From positions 1-64,000 of the forward strand of contig WPDH01000018.1 of NCBI GenBank assembly GCA_019137255.1: 64,000 nt of DNA, read 5' to 3'. This document shows positions 42,080 through 54,276 of the stretch, piece by piece. Within the stretch, counting starts at the first letter, position 1; every line of letters starts with the position of its first letter. Both the position numbers and the translations under genes were made by a program. A model generated the notes under the pieces. The model had not been told where the DNA came from, searched no databases, and saw only the letters and a list, made by a program, of their open reading frames with translations. Source of the DNA: Corinectria fuckeliana. Its lineage: Eukaryota; Ascomycota; Sordariomycetes; Hypocreales; Nectriaceae.

Positions 42080-43096
42080 ATGGCTGCTGAAAAAGATCAC
42101 TGGTCCTCAAATGTACGTTCCCAGTTGTTTCTGGCCCACCGCCCTAGAGCTGGAGCTAGCCCGCAACGACTTACACGCGAATGCAGGAGTACCAGAACGT
42201 GGCATCCTTCGTGCCAAAACTTGCTGGAAAGGTCGTCCAGTGGCTGGATCTGCAAAAGGACGATGTCCTCCTTGATGTTGGCTGCGGTGGTGAGTGTCTT
42301 TGTGCTTTTTGCTAGTGGAAGATGCGGTTGAGCTGACCCTGGTCACAGATGGAATCCTGAATGCCGAGTTTGCAAAGGTTCTGGCTCAGGGCAACGGATC
42401 GATGATTGGGATCGATAGCTCCGCCTCCATGATCAACTCGGCGCGTGAGCTTTGCAAGGACTCGAAGAACAGCACCTTTGAAAGTCCGTTCTCCCTTACT
42501 CCCCACCACTTCCTAGGAATCAAGACTTACACGCATCCCGCAAAGCCATCGACGCTACCCAGCTCGTCTCCAAGCCCGAGCTCCAGAAGGGCACGTTCAC
42601 AAAAGCCTTCTCCAACGCGGCGATGCACTGGATCCTGCGCCCCGAACCCACGCGGCGTGACTTCTTCGAGGGCGTGTACGCGGCGTTGGCCCCCGGCGGC
42701 ACCTTCGCTTTCGAGATGGGCGGCCAAGGCAACGTGTGTGAGATGCGGACGGCGGTGCTCACGGCGGTGTCCCGCCGCGTCGGGATGCCGGCCGCCTTGG
42801 CCGCGGACCCGTGGTTCTTCCCCGACGAGGCGTGGGTCACGGCGCAGCTGGAGCAGGCCGGGTTCGTGGTGGAGAAGGCGGAGCGGGAGTGGCGGCCGAC
42901 CAAGGCGGACAAGGGCGGCGTGGAAGGGTGGGTGAGGTTGTTCGCGAGCCAGCTTCTGGACGCGGTGCCGGCCGCGGACAGAGAGGAGGCCATCAGGGAA
43001 TGCGCCGAGGTATTGAGGGAGGTCTGCAAGACCCCTGGAGGAGGGGAGATGATTTCATATGTCAGACTCAGGGGATTGGCGACTAAGCCTTTGTGA
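42080..43096 (+). CDS. SAM-dependent methyltransferase, class I
   Basis: Exons 42080-42112, 42187-42289, 42349-42483 and 42546-43096 give 273 residues. The SAM-binding motif is VLLDVGCGDGILNAEFAKVL (residues ~38-57; Asp41, Gly43, Gly45), built from exons 2 and 3. MIGIDSSASMINSAREL with the acidic residue after the second strand, IDATQL, and FSNAAMHWILRP follow. This layout is that of trans-aconitate/ubiquinone-like small-molecule methyltransferases; the substrate is unknown. The third intron was placed at 42484-42545 (GTCCGT...GCAAAG) because it joins STFE directly to IDATQLV. An earlier acceptor at 42524 would insert about seven residues in frame. The last exon is markedly more GC-rich than the first three. 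No targeting signal. Confidence 0.85.
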
Positions 43097-44032
43097 GCCG
43101 TGGCAGACGTTGGTGCGAGGCTGTACTCGAACGTTTGAGCCGCAACGTCAAGTTGCGAATACACAAAGAAGGTAAGAAGAAATTTGTTGCTGGCATATAG
43201 CAATCATTGCCAGTATGTATGGAACAGTACATGCTTAGTCCTAAATGATATGTCTCTAGATATAGTCTAGGATTCCTCAATGAGGGAACTTGGTATGTTG
43301 CTTTCTACTATGTTGTAACGCATTGCATCTTGCATCTAAGATCAATGTTTTATAAATTGGGTTACTTATTAGAAACAGATATTGTGCTTTATAGTACTAG
43401 GTACAGTACCTTGTATTTTTTCTTTTCTATGTATTATTTACTGTATTGCTTTCTTTATCTAAGAAGATATTAAGGAAGGCATATATTCAAAACCAAATAA
43501 TAGTCCAGGGTGTCATTCACGCTCAAGGGTGTACCCTCCGACCCTTCTTCAGGACTCGAAATCAGGGTAGATAGATAGATAGATTATTAGTAGTAAAGTC
43601 CCGACATAGACAAGACACAGCCCTGCAAGTTCCCTATATTCGTACTTTGTAGAGATACACGAAGTTAACTTATGTGGAATGGAACTCGAAAGTTGCGTTA
43701 TGAAGCACGAGGTGTAGATTAGTCATCCACTGGTGGATGGGCTTGGAAATTTCTAGACTGATTCTAGTCAGCCGGCAATACTCTTTAACTTACATAGTAC
43801 GTCTCGGAAGGCGGATGTAGCCCAAGGCACCAGTCACTTGACGTGGCCGATGATAGCAACGCCTAACCGCTTGGCCACATGTCGCTGAAATGAGATCGAC
43901 TTGAGACCTATGCACCTTGCGCTGCACTAGATTCACCTTGACATTTGGGAGTTGGTTTCGGCCTCTCTCGGAAGTTACGCCAACTCCAACTTATATATCG
44001 AAACATATCACGACCTCCCCAAACCACCAAGC
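43097..44032. other. AT-rich intergenic region
   Basis: No credible coding region in 936 bp. 43300-43500 is AT-rich with many TA steps, possibly lightly RIP-affected. A (GATA)4 run lies at 43568-43583. Confidence 0.6.
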
Positions 44033-45346
44033 ATGTCTCAAAGAGATACGCTAGTTCTCTCCTATGTGCACCTGGCAGGCTTCCCTAGGGCGAGCGATGC
44101 GCTGCATACGCTTAAGAAAGTGGCATCGATGGTGATGCCGATAATGAGAGCTCGGAACTGGAAGGTCAGGGAGCTAGCCGAATTCTTCCCCGAGCAGGCT
44201 AACCTGCTAGGTAAGTTCGCATCCCGCGGTTCGCCGATTCTCGATGCTGAACAGACAACAGGTCTCAATGTAGACCGGGGAAGGAAGATATGCCTCCGCT
44301 TGCGGCATCCTGGGGATCGAAGTCAATTTCTGCCTATCGAGAGCGTCATAGATACTATGCTTCACGAGCTTGCCCACATCGTACAAGGCCCCCACGATGC
44401 GAAATTCCATGCTTTGTGGGACCAACTTCGCGACGAGCATCAGGGTTTACTTCTCAAGGGCTACACTGGCGAGGGCTTCCTCTCCGAAGGCCGACGACTG
44501 GGAGGTGCCACGATGCCGCCGCGTGAGGCCCGTCGACTGGCCAGAGATGCTGCCGAGAAGCGTCGAGCAATGCCCACCGGGACTGGCGGCGGAAAACGCC
44601 TGGGAGGAGCGGCCCCGCGGCCAGGGGAAGACATGCGCAGGGTCATCGCGGATGCGGTGGAGAGACGGAGCAAGACGCTCAAGGGTTGCGGTACCGATAA
44701 TCTGAGCGATTCTCAAATCCGAAGTATTGCGGATAATGCAACGCGAAATGGATTCCGTACGCAGGCGGAAGAAGACAAGGCAAACGAGGCAGCTATCGCC
44801 CAAGCTTTGTGGGAGCTGGTTCAAGAAGACGACCTGGTCAAGTACGGCAGCTCCTACATCCCACCAACCGCAGAGAATCCCACCGGCAATGGAGGCGGCT
44901 CGGTGATGGCCAGAGACGGAGGGATCGGGGAAGAGCCCCTGGTTGAGCCGTCGGGTTCAGGAAGTGATCGTCGTGCTGAGCGAGGGCTTCACAATGTTCC
45001 CGAGGGAGTGGGTGAGCCAAAAGACTGGGCCTGCACGACTTGCACACTGGTCAATCCCGCAAAATGCCTCTGCTGTGGCGCGTGCGGGACGGAGCGATCC
45101 ATAGAGGCTTTGAAGAGGTCGAAAGCTCGCCGATCCAGATCGCCAGAGCCCTCAAAGCAACCAACGATCATTGACCTCACCGAGAGCCCTCCAAGAAACC
45201 GACAAAGGTTGGTCTCGTCGCGGCCTGTAGTGCCGAAGGTGGCCACGGCACCGCAGGTATGGCATTGCGGTTTCTGTGGAACCGAGATGGATCGGCAATG
45301 GTGGACATGCTCAACATGCGGCAAGATGAAAGAAAGCTCACGATAG
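44033..45346 (+). CDS. wss1: Wss1-like DNA-protein crosslink protease (WLM domain)
   Basis: Exons 44033-44210 and 44262-45346 give 420 residues. Wss1/SPRTN-type metalloproteases degrade proteins crosslinked to DNA and act with SUMO and Cdc48. The WLM domain holds the zinc site HELAHIVQGPHDAKFHALW (His94, Glu95, His98, His104), followed by LLKGYTGEGFLSEGRRLGG. A Lys/Arg-rich middle region comes next, then two RanBP2-type zinc fingers (Cys-rich blocks at ~315-340, DWACTTCTLVNPAKCLCC, and ~393-417, WHCGFCGTEMDRQWWTC). Between them is a SUMO-interacting motif PTIIDLTESPP (~360). The 51-nt intron (GTAAGT...CAACAG) is in frame and stop-free, so retention would insert 17 residues before the catalytic helix. 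The ATG at 44033 is the first in frame. Confidence 0.93.
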   Translation: MSQRDTLVLSYVHLAGFPRASDALHTLKKVASMVMPIMRARNWKVRELAEFFPEQANLLGKFASRGSPILDAEQTTGLNVDRGRKICLRLRHPGDRSQFLPIESVIDTMLHELAHIVQGPHDAKFHALWDQLRDEHQGLLLKGYTGEGFLSEGRRLGGATMPPREARRLARDAAEKRRAMPTGTGGGKRLGGAAPRPGEDMRRVIADAVERRSKTLKGCGTDNLSDSQIRSIADNATRNGFRTQAEEDKANEAAIAQALWELVQEDDLVKYGSSYIPPTAENPTGNGGGSVMARDGGIGEEPLVEPSGSGSDRRAERGLHNVPEGVGEPKDWACTTCTLVNPAKCLCCGACGTERSIEALKRSKARRSRSPEPSKQPTIIDLTESPPRNRQRLVSSRPVVPKVATAPQVWHCGFCGTEMDRQWWTCSTCGKMKESSR

Positions 45347-48300
45347 TGGCAAGTGTAACTCCGTCTTAGTGGGTCATAAGTTCCCTTGAAGCTTATTCCA
45401 TGTCAGCCCCCGGACCGGTGCATTGTTCGTGTGCATGAGTGAACGATGACTTCATTGTCCGCAATGACATGCGTCGGGTGATGGTGACGATGCGAAAGCG
45501 GCTTGCCAGGCCACCGTCGTGCGTCATCCGCAGTCAAGGGTTTTCGAGAAACCAGGCAAAGCGGGGGGGGGCAAAATACTTGGCCACCTTTACTCCCGCT
45601 TTGCCAGGGGAAGGCGACGGGATCGTGGTCCTGAGATTTCTTAGCTCTTATGACGTCGTGAGCCTTGCAGGTTTAGGAAAGGCGCCTATTCAAAACCGGA
45701 TATGATCTGCAAGGCGAAGCTCGGCCACGATCGGGCTAGACAGCGATAGAACCAGTCGTTTGGAGCGACTCTTGTCGGGAGAGGGGGCGTGAGAGTCCCT
45801 TGAACGGAACCCTAAACGGAACCCTGAACGGAACGCTTGGGGCGGCAGCTGAGAGGAATAGTTTCGTTGTACAGAACAATTACAACAAGTCGATCCCCCG
45901 TACTGGCGGAAGGTTGAGAGCGAGAGTCCCCACACACCGCATGCTCTGGATGGTAAGGCTTGGGTAAGGCTTAGCTATGTACCTATCCAGAGCTGGAGGG
46001 TGAGATACCGGTAAGTTATCGTAGGTACATAGTAATAGTAGCTCTTGCGACATTCGAACCTAGGGTCCAAGGGTCGAAGAGTGTGGACGAAACAGCCACA
46101 TCTCGCTGTAACGTCCGCATCGCCCTTCCGGATGGAATGGGGCCTAGGCTCGCAGGGCTGGACGGTCTTGGGGGTCCTCAGGTCTGAGGGCGAGGAGGCG
46201 AGACGAGATTCCACGAGAAACATGGCTGGTGTAGTACGCCCCGGGTGGGCATGCGAATGCTTGGTGTGGGCTTAGCATCGTGCTTTGTGGATTAACGAAG
46301 CTGGTTATTTCGTACAGCCATTAATGTTTGTTTGTCGATACCTTACATACGACTGCCCTACGAGGGCCTCCATCTGGGCTCCACGAGGGCCCCATGAGTG
46401 CCCCGTGAATGCTCCGTGAATGCTCCAGCAATCGTCACTCCTCCGGGTTTCTTACATAGTAGGACCAAGAGCGGTTGGTCATGCCGCCGGCATCGCTGCT
46501 TAGAACCGCGTTGACCACCTGCACGGAGTCCCTCTGCCTCTGTTCGCCTGGGCGTCTTCTGCTCCCCCCGCTTCCATGCTCATCTTGGTGCCTGCAGGCT
46601 GCAGGAGCACCATCTGATTCGCTGGCCTCCTGTGTCGTGCATTTTCTCGGTGGGGACCTCGCTACAGTTCTTGAGCTTGAGTGCGTAGCGAGCTTTGTGT
46701 GCGCGAGAGGTGAGCCCATTGACGGTCTGGGATTGACATTGAAATGCCAGGCTTCGAGACCGTTGGCGGGATTTGAGCTGGATTGCACCAAGGAGCTTGT
46801 AGTACTTCGGAGTGTCTTGGAAGTCGTTTTCAGGGCTGCCTAGCGGTGGTTTTGTGTCCAACATCCGGGGAGGCTGCACTGGGACTGGACTGAAATCCAT
46901 GGTGCTGATCCTGTCAACGATTTGTATGTACGAAGTACGCTACCAGGGTCTGGCTGGAGCCCGTAGAAGAGAGGGGAGCGCAAGGGAAGACGCGGAAGTG
47001 GAGCTGGAGATGGTCAGATGGAGGAGAGCAACCTTGACTGCTTGAATCGTGGATACCTTTTTTGCCACTGGTGAGCGGGCCTAATAAGTCCGAACCACCT
47101 CAAGCCCTCGAGCGGCATGGGTAAGGTCGCAGCCGGTGCGCGCTGCAACCCTATGTCACAATAGGCAGCCTCTAGATAATACATACTACAGTACATACGC
47201 GAGATAGGTAGGTAGGTAGGCAGTTACTAGGTAGGTAGTAGGTAAGGTAGGTAAGCCCCGAGGCGTCGAATGTCGTCGTCGTCGTCGTCGGATATCACCA
47301 GCTGCTTTGTTCCCGCTCTCCGCCCAGGCTCTCTCCAGCACGTCTTCTTTAGACGACACCAGCTGCAGCCAAACCCTTCTTGAGAAAGACGGCAGCAGTA
47401 CTAGCGCGCTGTGCTCACCGTGATCTTCATTTGCTCCGGGTACCTGGGCAAGTACCTACCCGGCTGTAATCCATGAAAGGCAAGGCCGTTGCAAGACCTC
47501 TGCCGCAGCGTAGATAATGAGTGGAAATGGATGGATGTACATACACAGTCCAGCGACCATTATTGCAACTCTCCCTCAACGGGTCAGCGGACGTGGCATG
47601 GAGAATGTGATAGCTCGAAGCAGCCTGTTCTGTTGGTCGCGGCACAGCAACAAGCACCTCAAGCATGGCAAGCGCACGAACATGCTGTGCCCGTTTGTGC
47701 CCGCAACTGCAAATGCTGACGGCGACGGGGCAGGCACAGGATACATGCCATCTCCGCAGCGGTATTCGGACTAGAATCCCCGCAAGAATATCAACTGCGT
47801 TGTGAACTGCGGAGGGCAGACTAACATACGCAACTTGGGTTGGGTATCTTTGTTAGTGACGCTGGTGACTCCGCTAGGTATCAACACATGAATGCGGTCC
47901 ATGGTCTTCACCGACTGGCATGACATGGACGTTTTGCCCATATCTCAGCCATTTCTTCGACCCGGTGCCTGACATCGACACCGACATCGTCTCCAAATTC
48001 CCGCTTCCGCCTTTCCACGATGATCTCTGATCTCTCACCGCAGAATTCTGCCCCCCTCCAAAAAAGTCTTCCCATTGTGGTCGTATTCTCGATCGGCGCT
48101 GCACGTACACACCCCTGCCCTTGCGCCCCACGGAGCCCTGGCCCCAGTGGTCAAGGTGCGCTTCCCCACTCGCCTGGAACACCCCCCGCTGCGGCGTTGA
48201 TGGACCCTCGCCTTTAGAGGCCCACCCCCCCAAAAGCCCCTACCAGAGCGCCCACCCCCTCCCCCCCCAGCACGGTACATGTAGGTCCCCACCACGTCCC

Positions 48301-49286
48301 AGCTCCAGTAAAGCCGTCAATTCAGGGTCTCAATCCCCGTCCGTCCCCCAATCTCAAAGGCTTCCGACCTCGACCCTTATTGTCATGGAGGTCAGTTCAT
48401 ACCGTAGTGCGTAAGAACTGTCCGACGTACACCCCCCCGCCCCCCCCGTCCCATCCGCCAGCACCTGTTTGGGGCTGTCTGTCTGGTACCTGTAGCTTAG
48501 CTGCTGCAGCGGCCGTCGCCCGCCAGGCTTACAGAGCACAAACATCCGCTTCCAGTTCTAGCTCTAGCTTCAGTGTTGGTTCTGGTTCGTGGTTCTAGTC
48601 CTGCCTCTGGTCCTGATCCTGGTCCTAGCTCTTTAAGCCGTGGTCTGGGTCCTGAGGTGTCCTGGTTTTACTTGTGGTCCTCCTCCTTGCCGCGCAGATC
48701 GACTACGCTCTCCTCCCTCCACCATTTATTCCGCGCCTAGATCACATAAACTTCGACCCGACAACCTCTCCCGCCCGCCATTGATTCTCGAGCTGTCCAA
48801 GTTCGCCAATCCGAATATTCTGCCCTCTGCGAACCCCTCGGGACTTCCTCCAGTCTCGCCCCGTCTTGGCCTGTCTCACATCGAACTGAGCGGCCTTCTC
48901 GGAACTCCTCCCCGAAGTATAAATCCATCAGCGCTTCACCTTGGAACAAGCAGGTCCCTTCGTCGTGCTGCCCATCGGCAGTCTCACCAAGACACCCTCA
49001 CGCCATGTTCATATTCAACCTACGCTCCTCTGTCTCGTGGTAGATTCCTACAGCTCCGCCATCCGTCCCAGTACAAGACCCGCGCCCACCACTTTGCTCT
49101 AGCTCGGACTACGGTTCTTCCGACGACATTCCCATCGACGACAATCATCTCCACGATACTTGGACTGGCGCTGCCCTGAACAATAGTCGTTACGCCCTTC
49201 GTTGCCTCCCGTCCCCTCCGACCGACCGGACCTCGCTCCCTCCGACTCCTACATCTCTCCATGCCTCGTGACGGAGCGGCCGCGAC
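45347..49286. other. 3.9-kb gene-poor region and kinase leader
   Basis: The longest gene-free stretch outside the AT block. Tandem AACGGAACCCT-like repeats occur at 45800-45835, CCCCGTGAATGCTC-like repeats at 46390-46430, and C-rich runs at 48228-48270 and 48431-48450. Short minus-strand frames near 46435-46900 lack recognisable content. From about 48650 the plus strand is pyrimidine-rich and is probably promoter and leader of the histidine kinase, with two upstream ORFs. Confidence 0.55.
47204..47291. repeat. TAGG and GTC microsatellites
   Basis: An interrupted (GTAG)n tract (47204-47252) is followed within 20 bp by six GTC trinucleotides (about 47272-47290). No gene overlaps them. Confidence 0.9.
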
Positions 49287-49290
49287 ATGA
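49005..49290 (+). promoter_or_regulatory. Two upstream ORFs before the histidine kinase
   Basis: uORF1 (49005-49043) encodes 12 residues. uORF2 (49261-49290) encodes nine residues (MPRDGAAAT), and its TGA stop overlaps the kinase ATG as ATGA. Such an overlap is the arrangement used for termination-reinitiation or for repression of the main frame. Whether both lie in the transcript is inferred from the pyrimidine-rich leader, not shown. Confidence 0.5.
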
Positions 49291-52200
49291 CACCCCCCGA
49301 GCAATCTCGATCAAGCAGCCAGTCCCGAGCTTCAAACCCTACCCCAGCTATTTACGATGCCTCCCCACCAAAGAGCCGCTCCGAATGTCACCCCAGTCCA
49401 AAACAGGTCCCACTGACAACCACGGGTGACGCCGTACGACCAAAGGCGAATCAACAACACCTGGTTAGCGACGCGAGCCGTTGCGATGACACTCCACGAC
49501 TACTTGATAAAGGGCGCTTTTTCAGAGATTCCCAAGCGCCCGCTTCAAGAACTCCCTCCCAAAGCCCCTTCCGTCTCACCATGCCTAGCATGTCCCCCGG
49601 CCAGCTTGCCTTCTCTGCTCTGCATTACCTACCGGTACCGACCATTGTTCTCAACAACCTCAAAACGGTCGTTCTCGCCAATGAGGCCATGGGTCGAATG
49701 CTAGGTATTGTTACCGAAGATTCGGATGAAGAGGAAGCGTCTGCTGTCGTTGAGCGACTACGCGGCCAGACTCTCTCCCAGGTTGGCATCGACATGTTGC
49801 AAGACGGACGCCCTGTGTGGACGACGTGGGAGGCGTTTCTGGATACCCTGGTCGAAGAGATTGGGGTTCGTGCCGCTACAAAGGACACCCAACAGTCTCA
49901 GTCTGGCGGCGAAGCCACTCCGACCACCAGTGCCATGCTCATCCCGGAGCGACAACAACATAGCTCTACCCCACGCCACACCCAGGATGCCATCGTCGAA
50001 GTCGTCGTGGCTCGCAGGGGCATCAACAAGGCCGCGTTCGAGGACTGCTACAATACCAAGGAGTCCGAGTACCAGGTCTTTGCCAAGTTGATCATTACTA
50101 TATGGGAGCTTGAAGACCATCAGACTTTCTTCACCCTGACCTTCACAAGCACTCAGTCGCCGTCCTCTTCGCTAGCAACTACCAAGAAGTCCATTGCACG
50201 GCCAAGCATCCTCGAAGCTGCCGAGCGCAGGTCAATAAACCACTCCAATCCAACATCCGTTTCCTCCAGTCGAGAATCCAGCTCACCCTCCTTCCACAGT
50301 CCTGGCGTCGTCACTATGTCGTCGAATCCGTTCCCCCCGATGGGACCACCACCAGTTGTCTCGCAATGTAGCACACCATCGCTGCTCCAGAAGATGCTGC
50401 TAATGAAGGATGCGCTTCTCAACAATACCCAAATGCCCATTTTCACCATGTGGAAGGACGGCAGTGTCACGTTCCCCAACAAAGCCGCACGGAAGCTGTT
50501 TCAGAAGGATGCCCCTTTTGATGTGTCACTCGATGGCTTCGAGCTACTAAAGTACTGGCATATGTTTACTGAGGACTTCTCTCGTCAACTAAGCGTCGAC
50601 GAATATCCCATCTCTGTCCTGCTTGAAACTGAGATGCCATTTTCTAGCATCCGCATCGGCATGTATGACGAACAGGGAAGGAAAATCATTTACGACGTAC
50701 TGGGTGAAGCGATAAGAGACGACAGCACAGGCGAGTTTCTCGCTGGCGTGGTTACAGGTCGGGACGTGACCGTGATGACCAAAGAGATCTCGGAAATCAA
50801 AGAGCGCGACGAGGAGCGGTTCAAGCTCATTTGCGATACCATGCCTCAACTGGTCTGGACTACAACACCTGATGGGTCGGTAGATTTCTTCAACACTCGA
50901 TGGTATTCCTATACCGGGTTGGACCCCAAACGGAGCCTTGGCAAGGTCTGGGGGAATGCATTCCATCCCGACGATACACCTGACGCAGTCAGGAAGTGGG
51001 AGCACTCTCTGCGGACTGGTGAACAATACGTAACCGAATACCGATGTCACAGTAAGGAGGGTGAATGGCGCTGGTTCCTGGGCAGGGCGCTGCCTTTGCG
51101 CAACAAGGAAACCGGCGCTATCGAAAAGTGGTTTGGTTAGTCGTACACGCCAGGTTTCTCTCCTTGCAGTTGCTGACCCGATGATACACAGGCACGTGTA
51201 CCGACGTCCATGAGAGCATCCAAACGAAGCTCAATTCCAAGCGCACACGACAGCAGCTACTGAGCGTCATAGCTCACTCCCATGTTACACTCTTTACTGT
51301 AGATCCGAACCGCAAAGTAACCATGCTCGAGGGTGCCCTCATCTGGAACAACACGCATGAAGAGAACCACGACGGTACCAGGTGGTTCATCGGGGAGGAC
51401 ATGTACACTGTTTTCAACCGCCTAACTGCACAGCTAGCGGATGGCGAGCGTCCGGAGTTTCTGGGGCCCATCGAACATATTTTGGACGGGACGGTTACCG
51501 AGGATGTCCACGAACATGGAATCGGTAAGACTGGGTGGACTACTACGTGGCACATGAGATCTCCAAGCTAACTTGCTTCCTTTTTGAGATGACCGATGGT
51601 ACCGGACTCGCTTCCTTGCCATGATTGGTAAGAAGACTCAAGAAGGCAAGATGACTAGCGAGCCGTGCGTTGAAGGCGTGATTGGTGTCATCATGGACGT
51701 GACTGAGCTCAAAGTTCGAGAGGAGGCGTTGCAGAAGCAGTCCCGAGAAAAACGAACGGCCATGGCCAACGAAGCCGCCGCAAAGGAAGCCAACAGGCTC
51801 AAGAGCCAGTTCCTCGCCAACATGTCGCATGAAATCCGGACGCCCATCACAGGAGTGCTCGGGATGGCCGAGTTATTAACCAGCATGGAGTTGGACGAAG
51901 AGCAACAAGAATACGTTGAGAACATTCAGAGTTCTGCGACGTCCTTGCTCACCGTTATCAACGATATTCTCGACTTCTCCAAGGTCGAGTCGGGGCGGTT
52001 GGACATTGAAGAAGTACAGTTCTCGCTCTCGCACATCGTCAAGGAAGTGGGAAGGATGCTGCAATTCGCTGTGGAGCGAAAGAATCTTGATTTCCAGTCT
52101 CATATCGGCGATGACATCGAGAATGATCTGATTGTCATGGGAGATCCCGGGCGAGTGCGGCAAATCATCACCAACCTTCTGACCAACAGCATCAAGTTTA

Positions 52201-53586
52201 CAAACCAAGGATATGTCAGATTCTCCGTGGTCAAAGAAAAGGAGACGTCCGAGTCGGTTGAAATCAGGTTCACCGTTGAGGACACGGGCATTGGCATTCA
52301 TGATGACGTCCGCAAAAAGTTGTTCCAGCCGTTCAGCCAAGGAGACGCCTCGACAGCAAGACGCTTTGGCGGCACTGGCCTAGGCCTTACCATTTGCAAA
52401 AACCTGCTGGATCTTATGCATGGACGGATCACGCTCGAGGCGAATACCGGCAGTGGAACAATCGCAACGTTCTGGATTCCTTTCAACAAGCCGAATGGTC
52501 CCGCCGAAGCGGACCTTGCTGAAGCCGGCGCCATTCCCAATAGACTGCAGTCTGAGCTGAGCATGTCTTGCAACAGCTCGGAATTTGAGCAACTTGTTGG
52601 GGGGACTTCTCCAGCATCGGATGTCGCTCAAGCCGGTACTTCATCGATACCTCGCCGATCCCGATCTATGTTGACGGCGCATTCAAACGCCGAGCAAGAT
52701 TTGCCACCGTCAGAACGTGCCAAGATGCACATCCTTGTAGTCGAGGACAAGTAAGTCGCGCTGGGGGTTTGTTTCGTAGCATTGCCAGCTAACATGTTGT
52801 AGTCCCATTAACCAAAAGATCGCTACGAAAACAATCAGCAGGCTTGGCTTCCAAGTGACTGCGGCATGGAACGGCAAGGAAGCGTTGGGCTATCTCATGG
52901 GCGTCTCGAAGGGTATCAATCCCAAACCCGACATTATCTTGATGGACGTCCAGATGCCGATAATCGACGGTTACAAGTGCACTCACCTTTTAAGACACCA
53001 CTTCCCCTACAAAGCATTACTACAAGACGTGCCGATCGTGGCGATGACGGCATCGGCAATCCAAGGCGACCGAGAGAAGTGCACCAGGGCTGGAATGGAC
53101 GATTATCTGTCCAAACCTGTAACAGGGGCGATTTTGGAGAATATGCTCCTTAGGTGGTGCTGTGCAAGGCGTCGCGAGGCCTCCCCACCAGATCCGTCAG
53201 CGTCTGACTGCTCAGAAATGAGTGAACACTGTGACAACGCCGATATTCCTCATGTCGGGATCGAAGAAGAAGACATGTCTCAGGATGGGCAGAACGCGGA
53301 CGACTACAATAGTCCAATCACGCCTCGACCTTTGACAACCAACGGACAACAGAACGAGCCGTCTCCCTTCGATTCGCCCGTCCGTAGTCTGGCGCCCCAA
53401 GTGAGACGGCCAGAAGGGGAGCAGGAATGGTCCACTCATCTCCAGGAGACAAAGCTTATCGACGCAGCAGGCGGACCGCCGACTTTCAGGAGCAGCAACT
53501 CATACCAGGAACGAGAGGGAGGTGACTCGTTGACCGAAGAGAATGTCAACAAGTTGAAGTGCGAGAACCAGCCTCCTCGCCGGTAG
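49287..53586 (+). CDS. Hybrid histidine kinase with PAS, kinase and receiver domains
   Basis: Exons 49287-51135, 51192-51524, 51589-52750 and 52803-53586 give 1375 residues. The protein senses an unknown signal and feeds a His-Asp-His-Asp relay through a phosphotransfer protein. The N-terminal ~100 residues are Ser/Pro-rich. A PAS-like region follows (HYLPVPTIVLNNLKTVVLAN), then a Ser-rich linker and another PAS-like segment (NTQMPIFTMWKDGSVTFPN). The clear PAS is at ~510-625 (MPQLVWTTTPDGSVDFFNTR, ending in WFGTCTDVHE across intron 1). The dimerisation box is NMSHEIRTP (His808). The ATPase domain has NLLTNSIKFTNQG, EDTGIGI and GGTGLGLTI. The receiver has HILVVEDN and Asp1163 in ILMDVQMPIIDGYKC, with conserved Lys in YLSKPV. 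No membrane helix, so cytosolic. The exact fungal HHK group is not assigned. Confidence 0.94.
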
Positions 53587-54276
53587 GGTGGCAAAGCTCC
53601 CAGGACCCTTCAAAGTCATCATGGTTGTCGATTGTACATACGGGGCTCACGCGGTGGCGAACCGTCTGCCATAGACTACCGTCTATCCTGCTTCACTATT
53701 CCTGGTGAAGATGTCGTCAACATCTTCTGAGCGATGAGAGCAACAGTCGTCGTTCCGTCACGGGCTGGGCGTTGCAACGGAGGTCAACTGGGCTTTCGGC
53801 TGAAAGAGGGCGGGGACACGGAATTGGAATGAGACAAACGGGGCGGATGAATGGAAAGGCGGGTTTGGGGGTTCAAAGGTACTTTTTATCACTTCACATT
53901 CCATATTGGAGAATACGTTAGTTAGACGGGTTCACTTCATGCAAGGGCTTTTGCACCATGAGTGGTGCGGACGGGGAAAACATTTGCTCACGGCCCAGCA
54001 GGGGACACGGTTAGTTGGGCCTGAACGGGAACATCAATAGCAAAGCATGTGTAATGATGACACGCTTGGCGCGGTCAATGAATATGGCTAACTCCTAATC
54101 ATGTCGACTCTTTCCTTGCGTCGAGATTGTCCTGTTCTCCCCATCTTCCAGCGTCTGTAAATAGACCACAATCTCTGTCACACGAATACATAGAGACACG
54201 CCCCCTCCCCCGGGTCGTTTTTCTCATGGGCCAAAGGGCACGGCATGCTAACTACCCTAAAAGCTGTGGCTTGCGA
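53587..54276. other. Convergent 3' flanks
   Basis: The 690 bp between the kinase stop and the tether stop presumably hold both 3' UTRs. No gene is visible. Confidence 0.65.

Noticed and set aside
42484..42524. Shorter intron 3 in the 42080 methyltransferase
   Set aside because: It keeps the frame, but the extra residues interrupt the usual link between the second strand and IDATQL; the 62-nt version fits the family better.
33887..43096. Possible secondary-metabolite cluster around the LaeA-like gene, amidase and methyltransferase
   Set aside because: No polyketide synthase, NRPS, terpene synthase, P450 or cluster regulator is present, and the genes between are housekeeping (Yth1, DUF1776).
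45975..46075. GGTTCGAAT on the minus strand as a possible tRNA T-loop
   Set aside because: The flanking bases do not form a T stem and no cloverleaf can be drawn.
46435..46900. Overlapping minus-strand frames upstream of the kinase
   Set aside because: Two frames overlap, neither resembles a protein family, and no introns join them.
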